In this document: in pieces, positions 8,749 to 17,657 of the stretch
Position numbering within the stretch: position 1 is the stretch's first letter
How the letters are laid out: each line of letters opens with the position of its first letter
Source of the DNA: Paraburkholderia sp. SOS3
GTDB taxonomy: Bacteria; Pseudomonadota; Gammaproteobacteria; Burkholderiales; Burkholderiaceae
DNA: 64,000 nt
Direction: 5' to 3'
NCBI RefSeq assembly: GCF_001922345.1
Contig: NZ_CP018812.1
Span: 2,480,001-2,544,000 of the forward strand
Program-made: the position numbers and the translations under genes
Notes under the pieces: generated by a model
Databases searched by the model: none
Told to the model about the DNA's origin: nothing
Seen by the model: only the letters and a program-made list of their open reading frames with translations

Positions 8749-11016
8749 CTACTGCGTGAGCCGCTCCTCGAGCCGGTCGAACACATGCTGCGTCTCCCCC
8801 TGCGCATGCAACGCGAACAGCAGCAGCGAGCGACCCGTCACCTGATACACGTCGCCCGAACCGAATTCCGGCAACTCGTCGCGTTCGGGCGCGTTCGTAT
8901 CGATCAGACAGCTCCATTGATCGCTGCCGGGCACCTCGGGCAGCGTGAAGTCCACCACATCGTGATACGCGTTGACGATGACGAGCAGCGTCGCGTCCGA
9001 TGCGGGCCGTCGAATACCGCTTGCCTGCGCGCGCCCGTCGATCACGAGGCCGAAGCAGCGCATTGCCGGATCGCCCCATTGCTCGTCCGTCAGCTCGACG
9101 CCGGCGGGGCTTAGCCACTTCACGTCCTTCACTTCGAGATCGGCTTCGCTTTCGGCCTTGCTTGCGCCCTCGCTTTCCGCTTCGCTTTGGCCTTCCATGC
9201 GGGCTTCCATCCGGCCCGGCAGCTTGAGCACGCGCGTCTCGCCGGTCAGGAAGCGGCCGCGCCGCAAGACCGGCAACGCATGACGCAACGCCGTGAGCTT
9301 GCGCACGAAGCCGATCAGCGCACGGCCGCGCTCGTCGATGCCTTCCCAGTCGACCCAGCTGATTTCGTTGTCCTGGCAATATGCGTTGTTATTGCCCTGC
9401 TGGGTGCGGCCGAATTCGTCGCCGGCCAGTAGCATCGGCGTGCCTTGCGAGAACAGCAGCGTCGCAAGCATGTTGCGCTTCTGACGCTCGCGCAATTCGA
9501 CGATGTCGATGTCGTCGGTCGGTCCTTCGGCGCCGCAGTTCCACGAACGGTTATCGCTGTGGCCGTCGTTGTTGTTCTCGCCGTTGGCGTCGTTGTGACG
9601 CTCGTTGTACGACACGAGATCGTGCAGCGTGAAACCATCGTGCGCGGTCACGAAATTCACGCTCGACCACGGGCGTCTGCCGCGGCGGTTGAAGAAATCG
9701 CCCGATGCGGTCAGGCGCGTCGCGAGGTCGGCCGCGCAGTTTTCGTCGCCCTTCCAGAACGAGCGCGCCGTATCGCGGAATCGGTCGTTCCATTCGGCCC
9801 ACCCCGGCGGGAAGCCGCCGACCTGATAGCCGCCGGGCCCGCAATCCCACGGTTCGGCAATGAGCTTGACGCTCGCGAGCACCGGGTCTTGCCGGCAACT
9901 GTCGAGAAAGCCGCCGCCTTCGTCGAAGCCGTACGGCTCGCGGCCGAGAATCGTCGCGAGATCGAAGCGGAAGCCATCGACGTTCATCTCGGTGACCCAG
10001 TAGCGCAAACTGTCGGTCACCATCTGCAGCACGCGCGGATGCGACAGGTTCAGCGTGTTGCCGGTGCCGGTGTCGTTGATGTAATAGCGGTTCTGTTCGG
10101 GCATCAGCCGGTAGTACGAGGCGTTGTCGATGCCGCGAAATGACAGCGTCGGTCCGCGCTCGTTGCCTTCGGCCGTATGGTTATAAACCACGTCGAGTAT
10201 CACCTCGAGACCCGCGTCGTGCAGGCGGTCCACCATTTCCTTGAATTCGGCGACCATGCCCGGGCCGCGCGCGAAGTAGCGCGGATCGGCCGCGAAAAAG
10301 CCAATCGTGTTGTAGCCCCAGTAGTTCGTGAGGCCTTTGTCGAGCAGGTAACTGTCGTTGACGAACGCGTGGATCGGCATCAGTTCGACGGTCGTGACGC
10401 CGAGCCGCCGGATATGATCGATCACGGCTTTCTGCGCGAGACCGTCGAACGTGCCGCGCAACTTCGCGGGCACCGCCGGATGCCGCTTCGTGTAACCGCG
10501 CACATGCGTCTCATAGACGATCGTGCGGTCCCACGGCACGCGAATGCGCGTCGGATGCGTCCAGTTGAAAGTCTGATCGACGACCTGACACTTCGGCATA
10601 TAGGCCGCGCTATCGCGCTTGTCGAAAGTCAGATCGGGCTCGTCGCCGGGCGCGTTCAACGTATAGCCGAACAGCGACGGGTGCCATTTGAGCGCGCCGA
10701 CGTGCGCTTTCGCATACGGGTCGAGCAGCAGCTTGTGCGGATTGAAGCGATGCCCCGCCTCGGGTTCGAACGGTCCATGCACGCGATAGCCGTACACGGT
10801 GCCCGCCGGCAAACCCGCGACATGCACATGCCACACTTCGTCGGTGTATTCGGGTAGTTCGATACGTTCGACTTCGCGCTTGCCTTTCGCGTCGAACAGA
10901 CACAGTTCGACCTTCGTCGCATGCGCAGAAAAAAGCGCGAAATTCACGCCCTTTCCGTCCCATGTAGCGCCGAGCGGAAATGGCAGGCCTTCGGAAATGC
11001 GTCGGTCGTATGGCAT
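8749..11016 (-). CDS. glgX: Glycogen debranching enzyme
   Basis: GH13 isoamylase-type enzyme of 755 residues that hydrolyses alpha-1,6 branches of glycogen after phosphorylase trimming. An N-terminal carbohydrate-binding/early-set domain (residues 1-150) precedes the TIM-barrel. The four GH13 regions are visible: DVVYNHT, GFRFDLA (nucleophile Asp), IAEPWD (acid/base Glu) and VTAHDG (transition-state Asp). Residues of about 625-655 are unusual: an acidic, repetitive insert rich in Glu, Ser, Ala and Met interrupts the C-terminal region and comes from degenerate tandem DNA at 9141-9215. The ATG at 11016 has AAGG upstream. Convergent with glgA, which fits one pathway with separate control of synthesis and breakdown. 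Confidence 0.93.
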   Translation of the reverse strand: MPYDRRISEGLPFPLGATWDGKGVNFALFSAHATKVELCLFDAKGKREVERIELPEYTDEVWHVHVAGLPAGTVYGYRVHGPFEPEAGHRFNPHKLLLDPYAKAHVGALKWHPSLFGYTLNAPGDEPDLTFDKRDSAAYMPKCQVVDQTFNWTHPTRIRVPWDRTIVYETHVRGYTKRHPAVPAKLRGTFDGLAQKAVIDHIRRLGVTTVELMPIHAFVNDSYLLDKGLTNYWGYNTIGFFAADPRYFARGPGMVAEFKEMVDRLHDAGLEVILDVVYNHTAEGNERGPTLSFRGIDNASYYRLMPEQNRYYINDTGTGNTLNLSHPRVLQMVTDSLRYWVTEMNVDGFRFDLATILGREPYGFDEGGGFLDSCRQDPVLASVKLIAEPWDCGPGGYQVGGFPPGWAEWNDRFRDTARSFWKGDENCAADLATRLTASGDFFNRRGRRPWSSVNFVTAHDGFTLHDLVSYNERHNDANGENNNDGHSDNRSWNCGAEGPTDDIDIVELRERQKRNMLATLLFSQGTPMLLAGDEFGRTQQGNNNAYCQDNEISWVDWEGIDERGRALIGFVRKLTALRHALPVLRRGRFLTGETRVLKLPGRMEARMEGQSEAESEGASKAESEADLEVKDVKWLSPAGVELTDEQWGDPAMRCFGLVIDGRAQASGIRRPASDATLLVIVNAYHDVVDFTLPEVPGSDQWSCLIDTNAPERDELPEFGSGDVYQVTGRSLLLFALHAQGETQHVFDRLEERLTQ

Positions 11017-11488
11017 GGAAAGCCTTCATTGACGAGAAGCGATTGATGAACGCGCAACAGTGCCTGCAACGGCGGACAGGAGCGTACGGCGCGGGAGGCG
11101 CGTCGAATCAGCAAGGCATGTGCCCGAAGCGGTCATCGTGCGTCGGCGCCGTCGCCGGAAGCCGCGCGAATCGCCGCAATGCGACTCGTCACAAGGCTTA
11201 CCCGGACTTACAAACAAAGATAGATTCTGCGCGTTCGCCGTAAGCGTTCCCGCGCCCGCGCACGGTGTATTCAGCAGATGCAACAACTGGCAGCCTGTCA
11301 CGCCCGGGTCACGCCCACGTCACGCGAACGCCGTACGGCGCGCCGCAGCGTGGGAGCCGGAAAGCCGCGGCCCGCGCGGTGCGCGATGCGATGCAGATCG
11401 AGCGCCTCGATGGCACGGCTCATGCATGCGTAAGAAAATAGTCAAGCCGCCTGGACCGCGCATCGTTCGATGCACCGATAGTAGACCG
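11017..11488. other. Divergent intergenic region between glgX and a response regulator
   Basis: This 472-base stretch should hold the promoters of glgX and the plus-strand receiver protein. An open frame joins the receiver gene from 11060, but its encoded residues are Arg-rich and unlike any family, so I treat it as non-coding. No clear promoter or RNA structure was recognised. Confidence 0.5.
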
Positions 11489-11911
11489 ATGATGGATGCC
11501 ACTGCACTTTCGGACACCCGCCTGCCCACTATTCTGCTCATCGACGACGAACAGGAATTGCTCGTCGCGTGGGCGCTGCTGCTCGAACTCGAAGGATTTC
11601 ATGTCGTCACGACGCGCGAGTCGCGCGAAGGCGTGGAACTCGCGCATCGTCTGCATCCGGCGCTCGTCATTACCGACCTGATGATGCCGGGAATGAACGG
11701 CGTCGAAGTGTGCATCGCGCTAAAGGCGGATTCGTCGCTCGACGACGTGCCGATCATTTTATGGAGCGCGTCGCCGGATATCCCCGATGGCGTGCTGTGC
11801 GAATGCAAGCTGCACAAGCCGGTCGCGCGCGAGACGTTGCTTGCGAACGTCGAGGGGCTCCTGCGCTCGGCGCTGGACGCGCGGCGGCAGCGCGCATCCG
11901 TGCGCCGGTAG
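11489..11911 (+). CDS. Receiver-only response regulator
   Basis: A 140-residue CheY-like receiver domain without an output domain. It has the acidic pocket in LLIDDEQE (Asp19, Asp20), phospho-acceptor Asp63 in ITDLMMPGMNG, and the lysine in LHKPV. I placed the start at tandem ATGs (11489/11492) directly before the domain; no strong ribosome site is visible. It is followed by a convergent gene and has no kinase nearby. Confidence 0.75.
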   Translation: MMDATALSDTRLPTILLIDDEQELLVAWALLLELEGFHVVTTRESREGVELAHRLHPALVITDLMMPGMNGVEVCIALKADSSLDDVPIILWSASPDIPDGVLCECKLHKPVARETLLANVEGLLRSALDARRQRASVRR

Positions 11912-11977
11912 GCAGGCAACGCGCGAGCTTATTTCGTCGGCGCCTATTTCCTTTAACTTGCCGCTTCGTCATCTCCA

Positions 11978-13237
11978 TCAGCGCGGCTGGTAACCCGAAG
12001 GACCCGGTTGTGCAGACGCAGCGGCATGCTGCGCGGGCACTGCGCCGTCAAACGCCCGCATATGCGCTGCGATCGTTTCTTTCGGAAGCGACATCAACAG
12101 GCCGATGCTGTGGACCGACAACGCGCCGCTCCACCGCGCGGCAAACGCCTCCGCCTCAGGGGTGAAAAACACGCCCGACGGACGTGTCCCGCTCGCGAGC
12201 TCGCGACGGATCAGGTTGCGCCATCCCACATGAGCGAGATCCAGCAGCGCTGCGCGGCTTGGCTCCGGCAACGAGGACGAGGTCCGGCAGTTCGTTCTGT
12301 GAAGGTAGTTTTCGATCATGTCCTTCGGCTTGTGCATGATGGCGGCGAACGTGTCGACTGGTAACCTGCCGCCCCACTTCCGCAGATATGCTTTTTCGCC
12401 GTTCGTGAACGGCCGCACGATCACCGAGAGCCTGACCTGCAGTCCTGTGTTCTGCAGATCGTGCCAGCCACGTACTGCCGATTGCACGTCCGACGCGATT
12501 TTTTCGACCTGCTCTGCGGTTGCACCGTATCGGCTCGGCAGATCGTCATGGCGAGCACCGGGATTTCGCAACAGATGGTTCGCGATCCTGTCCGACAGCG
12601 TCGGCTCCGGCAGCGCTTGCCGCGGGCGCGACGGCGCCGACGCGGGCGGTCGGACCGTTGGCGCCGGCGACGCGGTACTGCCGGTGCCCGCAAGCCGGCG
12701 CCATCGAGGAGGCGCGACATCTTCGACGGCGGTTGCGCGAGAACCCACGCTCGCCGCCGCCCGGCCTGCGCTGCGAGGACGCGTCGAATCCGTCTGCAGC
12801 ATCCACGCGCCTAGTGCATTGCGTTGCAGGGCACTGCCGCGCGCACGAGGATTGCCAGGTGTCGTCAACCGCCAGTCACGCGTATCCGCGTCTTGCGCGA
12901 CCGCATACGAACGCTTGTCGTGAAAGATAAATGTCTGGCCGCTATGCAGATCCTTGAATACGCCCGGCTCGGACGTCGAAGCATACGCGTCCGGCAACCG
13001 GGGCAGTGCATATGACTCGTGCCAGGCCGTCGGGCGTCCACTTCGGAAAAAAACGCGGCCGCCGGACGTGCCCGCCGGCGACGATACGGTCCATGAAGGG
13101 GCTTCTCGCACCGGCGTCGGCGTCGGCGCCGACGCCGACGCCGGTTGCTCTTCATGAGGCGCCTGAACGTGCTCTCGCGATGTCGGCTCGACATGAACAT
13201 CCGGCGCGCGAGACGTGCTTTCTCCGATTCGTGGCAT
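11978..13237 (-). CDS. Unrecognised protein with HTH-like repeats and a proline-rich N-terminus
   Basis: A 419-residue protein I cannot assign. The ATG at 13237 has a strong GAGGAAA site about seven bases upstream. Residues 1-80 are low-complexity (Pro, Ala, Ser, Thr, Glu). Residues 92-148 form a compact Trp/Tyr-containing module (YAVAQDADTRDWR) that loosely resembles short modules in large secreted bacterial toxins; this is my impression, not a match. After a second Pro/Arg-rich linker come three helix-turn-helix-like segments at about 213-250, 277-314 and 358-395. The last two align directly: FT at the start, A and W near the middle, then G, L, V, M, PK and I in register. The spacing recalls SANT/Myb or GcrA-type DNA-binding repeats. 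No signal peptide is visible. It stands alone, with a perfect 36-bp palindrome in its coding region. Confidence 0.6.
   Translation of the reverse strand: MPRIGESTSRAPDVHVEPTSREHVQAPHEEQPASASAPTPTPVREAPSWTVSSPAGTSGGRVFFRSGRPTAWHESYALPRLPDAYASTSEPGVFKDLHSGQTFIFHDKRSYAVAQDADTRDWRLTTPGNPRARGSALQRNALGAWMLQTDSTRPRSAGRAAASVGSRATAVEDVAPPRWRRLAGTGSTASPAPTVRPPASAPSRPRQALPEPTLSDRIANHLLRNPGARHDDLPSRYGATAEQVEKIASDVQSAVRGWHDLQNTGLQVRLSVIVRPFTNGEKAYLRKWGGRLPVDTFAAIMHKPKDMIENYLHRTNCRTSSSLPEPSRAALLDLAHVGWRNLIRRELASGTRPSGVFFTPEAEAFAARWSGALSVHSIGLLMSLPKETIAAHMRAFDGAVPAQHAAASAQPGPSGYQPR
13110..13145. repeat. 36-bp perfect palindrome inside a coding region
   Basis: Positions 13110-13145 read identically on both strands, with no spacer, built from GTCGGC units on one arm and GCCGAC on the other. 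In the gene on the minus strand it encodes an Ala/Ser/Pro/Thr stretch (PASASAPTPTP). Repeat expansion plus inversion, or a strong DNA/RNA hairpin, are both possible. Confidence 0.85.
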
Positions 13238-13372
13238 ACCGGTTTTCCTCGTCGGTTGCAGGTGCATGCATCGAAACCGTCATGCTACGAAAACCGCCTC
13301 GCCCTGCTGCGATACCGCCATACCTACGTCCGCGGCGACGTTGTCGCCGCGTCAGCGCGACAGGCGTAACAA

Positions 13373-14488
13373 TCAGACCGCCGCCGGGTCGGAACGATGA
13401 ATCGCGATCCCTTCCATCGGATCGAGCGGCGTGCGCCACGGCGCGCGTTCGATCATGCTGCGCGTATCGTCGTAGCCGGCCTTCCAGCGCCGCTCGATGC
13501 CGCTTGCAGAGAAGTCGATGTCCTTATGCAGGTCGTGGCCGCACGAGCGCGGCGCATCGAGTTCGATCACCTGCATCGTCGTGCCGCAGCCCCAGTCGAG
13601 CAGCTGTCCGATCGCGTCGCTCTCGCGCTGTTCTTCGGTCATGTGCCGGCCCAGTTCGCGAATCACATGGCGCAGGTTGTGAATCTGCTTCTGGCGCTCG
13701 AGATGGCTTTCCGCACGGCTCGAATACTGGATGTCGCGCTGCCTCGTCATCGCTTCGCGTATCGATGCCGGCTCGGGACCATGCACGGGCCACAACTGCA
13801 CGGTGAAGATGACCGAGTCGCGGCGCGGGCGATCGTCGAGCACCGCTTCGAGCGGCGTGTTCGAGTAAATGCCGCCGTCCCAATATGCTTCGCCGCCGAT
13901 ACGCACCGACGGAAAGCCCGGCGGAAACGCGGCCGATGCCATCACATGATCGACGGCGAGCGGCATGTCGCGGTTCGTGAAGTAATGCATATGGCCGCTG
14001 GCGACGCCGACCGTGCCGACGGTCAAACGCATGCGCCGCGCGTTGAGGAAATCGAAATCGACGAGCGAGGTCAGCGTGTCGCGCAACGGCTCGGTTTGAT
14101 AGAACGCGGCGCGCTCGGGGCCGACCGCGCCGTAGAGGCCGAACCATGCATCGGCGCGCGGCGTGAAGAACAATGGAATGCCGTGCGTGACGATCGACAG
14201 ATCGCGTAGCCACTCGGCCACACTGCCCGGCAGGCCGTACAAGCCGGGTAGCCATCCGTTCGTGCCGGTGGCTCCGCCGCAGCCACCCTGCCAGGTGACG
14301 CGTCGCCAGAATTCGTGCAACCGCTCGAGACGTTCGCCGGCTGGATTGCCGGCAATGATGGCGCCATTGATCGCGCCGATCGACGTGCCGATCACCCAGT
14401 CGGGCTCGATGCCTGCGTCATGCAACGCATGGAACACGCCGGCCTGATACGCGCCGAGCGCGCCACCGCCTTGCAGCACGAGCACCAC
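13373..14488 (-). CDS. Patatin-like phospholipase, start disrupted
   Basis: Patatin-family lipid acyl hydrolase. The Ser-Asp dyad motifs are present: the oxyanion loop GGGALG near residue 8, the nucleophile elbow GTSIG near residue 34 and the Asp motif DGG near residue 210. The C-terminal part has the DUF3734-like region also seen in the patatin at 36970. The open frame begins at a GTG (14488) right at the first beta strand, which is short for the family, and no ribosome site precedes it. In the same frame further upstream, an ATG at 14584 with a strong GGAGAAG site is closed by a TAG at 14548-14546. The gene may therefore be a recent nonsense or frameshift mutant, or be reinitiated at the GTG. 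Confidence 0.75.
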   Translation of the reverse strand: MVLVLQGGGALGAYQAGVFHALHDAGIEPDWVIGTSIGAINGAIIAGNPAGERLERLHEFWRRVTWQGGCGGATGTNGWLPGLYGLPGSVAEWLRDLSIVTHGIPLFFTPRADAWFGLYGAVGPERAAFYQTEPLRDTLTSLVDFDFLNARRMRLTVGTVGVASGHMHYFTNRDMPLAVDHVMASAAFPPGFPSVRIGGEAYWDGGIYSNTPLEAVLDDRPRRDSVIFTVQLWPVHGPEPASIREAMTRQRDIQYSSRAESHLERQKQIHNLRHVIRELGRHMTEEQRESDAIGQLLDWGCGTTMQVIELDAPRSCGHDLHKDIDFSASGIERRWKAGYDDTRSMIERAPWRTPLDPMEGIAIHRSDPAAV

Positions 14489-14545
14489 CTGGCCCGGAAT
14501 ATCGGCGCGCCGCGCGTCGGTGCCTGCGTGCCCGGCGGGTTCGCG

Positions 14546-14584
14546 CTACGCGCGGGCGCCGGCGCCCGCTGCCTGTTTTGCCAT
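14546..14584 (-). other. 12-codon leader frame in front of the patatin gene
   Basis: ATG at 14584 with GGAGAAG four bases upstream starts MAKQAAGAGARA and ends at TAG (14548-14546). The frame is the same as the downstream patatin, which continues open after the stop. An 18-bp perfect palindrome (14552-14569) lies inside it. It may be the true N-terminus of the patatin cut off by a mutation, or a leader peptide. Confidence 0.5.
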
Positions 14585-14725
14585 CGCGCTTCTCCGTCGA
14601 CGAAACGTTGCCTTCAGTGAAGCAATCACTTGAGGCAATCACATGAGGCAGTCACGATAGCGCACCTTCCCGTCGCACGCAGCGAGGTACACCCGGCATG
14701 CCCGGCGGCGAGGCGTGCCGCCGCG

Positions 14726-14920
14726 TCAGCGGCCGACGAGCCGGTAGGTGAAGAACAGCAGCGCGATAGCGGCCGCCATGCAGGCGAATGCCTTCAGCAG
14801 TGCGAGGGCCGCCGCGCCGGCGCGCCGCCAGGTGAACCGCACGTGCCGCGGCTGCGCAGGGTTCAGCGAGTCTTCGGCCAGCAAGGTCGTGAAGCGCACT
14901 GTTTCGTCGATCATTCGCAT
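14726..14920 (-). CDS. Small single-pass membrane protein
   Basis: A 64-residue protein starting MRMIDETVRF, with a perfect AAGGAG site eight bases before the ATG. The C-terminal third is one hydrophobic helix (ALLKAFACMAAAIALLFFTY) ending in RLVGR, so it is probably a tail-anchored inner-membrane protein. I do not recognise a family. Confidence 0.6.
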   Translation of the reverse strand: MRMIDETVRFTTLLAEDSLNPAQPRHVRFTWRRAGAAALALLKAFACMAAAIALLFFTYRLVGR

Positions 14921-15997
14921 GGTCCGTTTCTCCTTGCGGTATGGGCCAGGGCTCGCGCTGTCTTCGCTATTTTCACTGTCTGCGTTGGGCACGACGCTCA
15001 CCGTTTGCTTCGCCTGTCCGCTTCGATGTTGCTTCGATGCCCGCAAAATCCGCGACGCGATCCGCGCATGGCATCGCCGCGTGCCCAGGACACCGCACGG
15101 TGGTCGCGAATGGTCCGTATGGCAACGAACCATTCGCTCCACTCTTCTTCCGACTTCGCCCCCCAATGGCTCCGCCGCCTTCCCGATTCGCGGTATTCCC
15201 CGACCTCGAACCGTGAAGTCCCCGTGCCGTCGTCCGGTGCCGATCTCTGTGGATCGGTGTGGCCGGACAGCGGCGAGCCGGTTGTGGCCAACCTATCGCA
15301 ACGGATATGCCATGAGGGCATGAGCCTTATCGTGCCGTGCTCTTTGAACTGACGAACACATCGGGAACAGGCTTTCAGGCTGCTCACGTTTCGGAATCGA
15401 AACATATTTTGCGCGCGGATCGACGTGCGCGAAGCCTACGGAAACGCTCCCTGTCGACGTCGCCAGGGACGGCGAATCGGGCGCAAAGCAGCGTTGGGCA
15501 ACGCCTTGACCGCGAAACTGCCCGATCCGCGCGTAGCGCGAGTGGTCCGGCACGCGTTATGCCCAATGTGTCGCAGTGTTGAGACAAACGGCATGAGGCG
15601 GGACACGAAATGCATGCGGACTGATACCCGTTCGCTACGCCGAGCGCGGAAAGCCTTATCTGTTCTGGCTTCGCCACTGTTCGCCGATGAATCACCGAGG
15701 AACCGCGCGGTCGTCCCGTCCCGGCGATTCGTTTGCGCATCCTGATTTGTGCTTATACAAACGTGTGTTCCTTTCCTTTATTTTTTGATCAAGAGCCGTA
15801 ATCATGCGACGATAGGACCGTCGCCCCTCGGCGATGGAATGTGCAGGACCGGCCGATAAGATCACTAAAGACCGCTGATAAGAACGCTAAAACCAGGCAG
15901 GCTGAAACCACGAAGGCTGAAACCGCTGTCGCAATCGAAGGATCACTGGCTTACGCGTTCGCGCTGCGCAGCGGCCAAACGTCCAACCGGGGGTACC
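14921..15997. other. Long intergenic region, nothing recognised
   Basis: A gap of about 1.08 kb, unusually long here, before the sigma-54 activator gene. Several short frames cross it, but none has a ribosome site, a signal peptide or a familiar sequence. From 15740 to 15900 the sequence is AT-rich (a TTTATTTTTTGATCAAG stretch near 15777), suitable for a promoter. A short direct repeat (AGGCTGAAACCA-like) occurs near 15900-15930. A small RNA or decayed gene cannot be excluded. Confidence 0.4.
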
Positions 15998-17476
15998 ATG
16001 CATTCCACCTCGATGTCGCCCGCTGCCGAACGTGCCGTGCTTTGCGTGTCATCGGCGCCTGACGAGCCTCTCGCCCGATTTCTGGCCGCTGCGGGCTGGC
16101 ATGTCGTCCATGCGAAAACGCCCGCGAACGCCGAGCGTCTGCTCGACCGCGGCGATATCAAGGTCGGCCTTATCGACCTTCCTGACGACTGCACCGCGCA
16201 ACAACTGTCCGCGCTCGAAGCGTTCATGCAGCGCGGCGAGACGAACTGGGTCGCGCAGATCGCGCCGGGCCGCTCGGACGACGAACCGACGAGCCGCTTT
16301 ATCCTCGACTACTGCTTCGACTTCGTGACGAAGCCATGTCTGAACGACCGTCTGATCTTCGCCCTCGGCCATGCGCATGGCCTGTCGAGCCTGCGGCGCA
16401 CGAGCGTCAAGCCGAAGCCGTCGCTGGGCAAGCACGGCATGGTCGGCCATTGCGAGCCGATGGAGCGGCTCTACCGGCGACTCGACAAATGCGCGCAAAC
16501 CGACGCGCCCGTCTTTATCGCCGGCGAATCGGGCACGGGCAAGGAGCTCACCGCGCGCGCGGTGCACGACTGTTCGGCGCGTCATAAGCAGCCGTTCGTC
16601 GCGATCAACTGCGCGGCGATTCCGCCCACGTTGTTGCAAGCGGAGCTGTTCGGCCACGAGCGCGGCGCATTTACGGGCGCACTGCAGAAGAAAATCGGCC
16701 GCATCGAGCACGCGGACGGCGGCACGCTGTTTCTCGACGAAATCGGCGACATGCCGCACGAGTGCCAGGCGGTGCTGTTGCGCTTCCTGCAGGAAGGAAC
16801 AATCGAGCGTCTGGGTAGCAACTCCCCGATCAAGGTCGACGTGCGCGTGATTTCGGCGACCCATGTGGACCTCGAAGCCGCGGTCGGCGACGGGCGCTTC
16901 CGCGCGGATCTCTATCACCGGCTTTGCGTGCTGCGGCTCGACGAACCGCCGCTGCGCGAGCGCGGCGGCGATATCCGCCTGCTGGCCGAATACGCGCTCA
17001 GCATGTACCGACAGGACGGCACGCATAAGATTCGCGGCTTTTCGAGCGGCGCCGTGGTCGCCATGTCGAACTACGCGTGGCCCGGCAATGTGCGCGAACT
17101 GATCAACTGCGTGCGGCGCGCGGTCGTCATGACCGAAGGACGCTTCATTACCGAAGCGGACCTCGGCTTGCCCGCCGCGATCAACCAGCGGCCCAGGACG
17201 CTTGCCGAGATCCGCATGCAGGCCGAAATCGAAGCGATCGAAGACGCGCTGCGGCGGCATGGGCACAATCTGTCGTCGGCGGCCGCGGAGCTTGGCGTAT
17301 CCCGCGCGACGCTGTACCGGCTCATGAACGCGAACCGGATCCAGAGCGATATCAGCTCGATCCGGCAAGGACGCCGTCAGGCCCAAAACGGCGATCGCGA
17401 CGCCGAAGCGGACCCCGATGCTCCCGCGGCCGCGGGCGCAGACGATGCGCCGCCGCGCTCCGCCATGGCCCTGTGA
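15998..17476 (+). CDS. Sigma-54-dependent activator, VpsR-like
   Basis: A 492-residue bacterial enhancer-binding protein. Residues 1-125 form a receiver-like N-terminal domain resembling the VpsR type, which in studied relatives responds to cyclic-di-GMP; this assignment is by resemblance. The AAA+ domain (about 145-375) has Walker A GESGTGKE, the sigma-54 contact loop GAFTGA and Walker B LFLDEIGD, so it should activate RpoN promoters. A Fis-type HTH follows (LSSAAAELGVSRATLYRLM, near residue 430), then a disordered Ala/Asp-rich tail of about 45 residues. The ribosome site before the ATG is weak. Relatives in Burkholderia control exopolysaccharide or biofilm genes, but none is next to it here. 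Confidence 0.85.
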   Translation: MHSTSMSPAAERAVLCVSSAPDEPLARFLAAAGWHVVHAKTPANAERLLDRGDIKVGLIDLPDDCTAQQLSALEAFMQRGETNWVAQIAPGRSDDEPTSRFILDYCFDFVTKPCLNDRLIFALGHAHGLSSLRRTSVKPKPSLGKHGMVGHCEPMERLYRRLDKCAQTDAPVFIAGESGTGKELTARAVHDCSARHKQPFVAINCAAIPPTLLQAELFGHERGAFTGALQKKIGRIEHADGGTLFLDEIGDMPHECQAVLLRFLQEGTIERLGSNSPIKVDVRVISATHVDLEAAVGDGRFRADLYHRLCVLRLDEPPLRERGGDIRLLAEYALSMYRQDGTHKIRGFSSGAVVAMSNYAWPGNVRELINCVRRAVVMTEGRFITEADLGLPAAINQRPRTLAEIRMQAEIEAIEDALRRHGHNLSSAAAELGVSRATLYRLMNANRIQSDISSIRQGRRQAQNGDRDAEADPDAPAAAGADDAPPRSAMAL

Positions 17477-17657
17477 CGGGTACCGGATAGCCGGCCGCCG
17501 GGCCCGCGCGGGCCGCTGCCTTGTCGCCGAACCGTTCGCCGGACCGGTTGTCTCGCGCCAGCGTGACGGGTCATGCAAGCGCATGCGCTGCCCGAGTCGC
17601 TGCATGCGGCCCGCCACAGTTGCTATGCTTGTCCGTGTTACCGGCACGGAAGCGAAC

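Noticed and set aside
17501..17514. 14-bp GC palindrome after the sigma-54 activator as terminator
   Set aside because: It has no loop and no T tract, and such GC palindromes are common by chance here.
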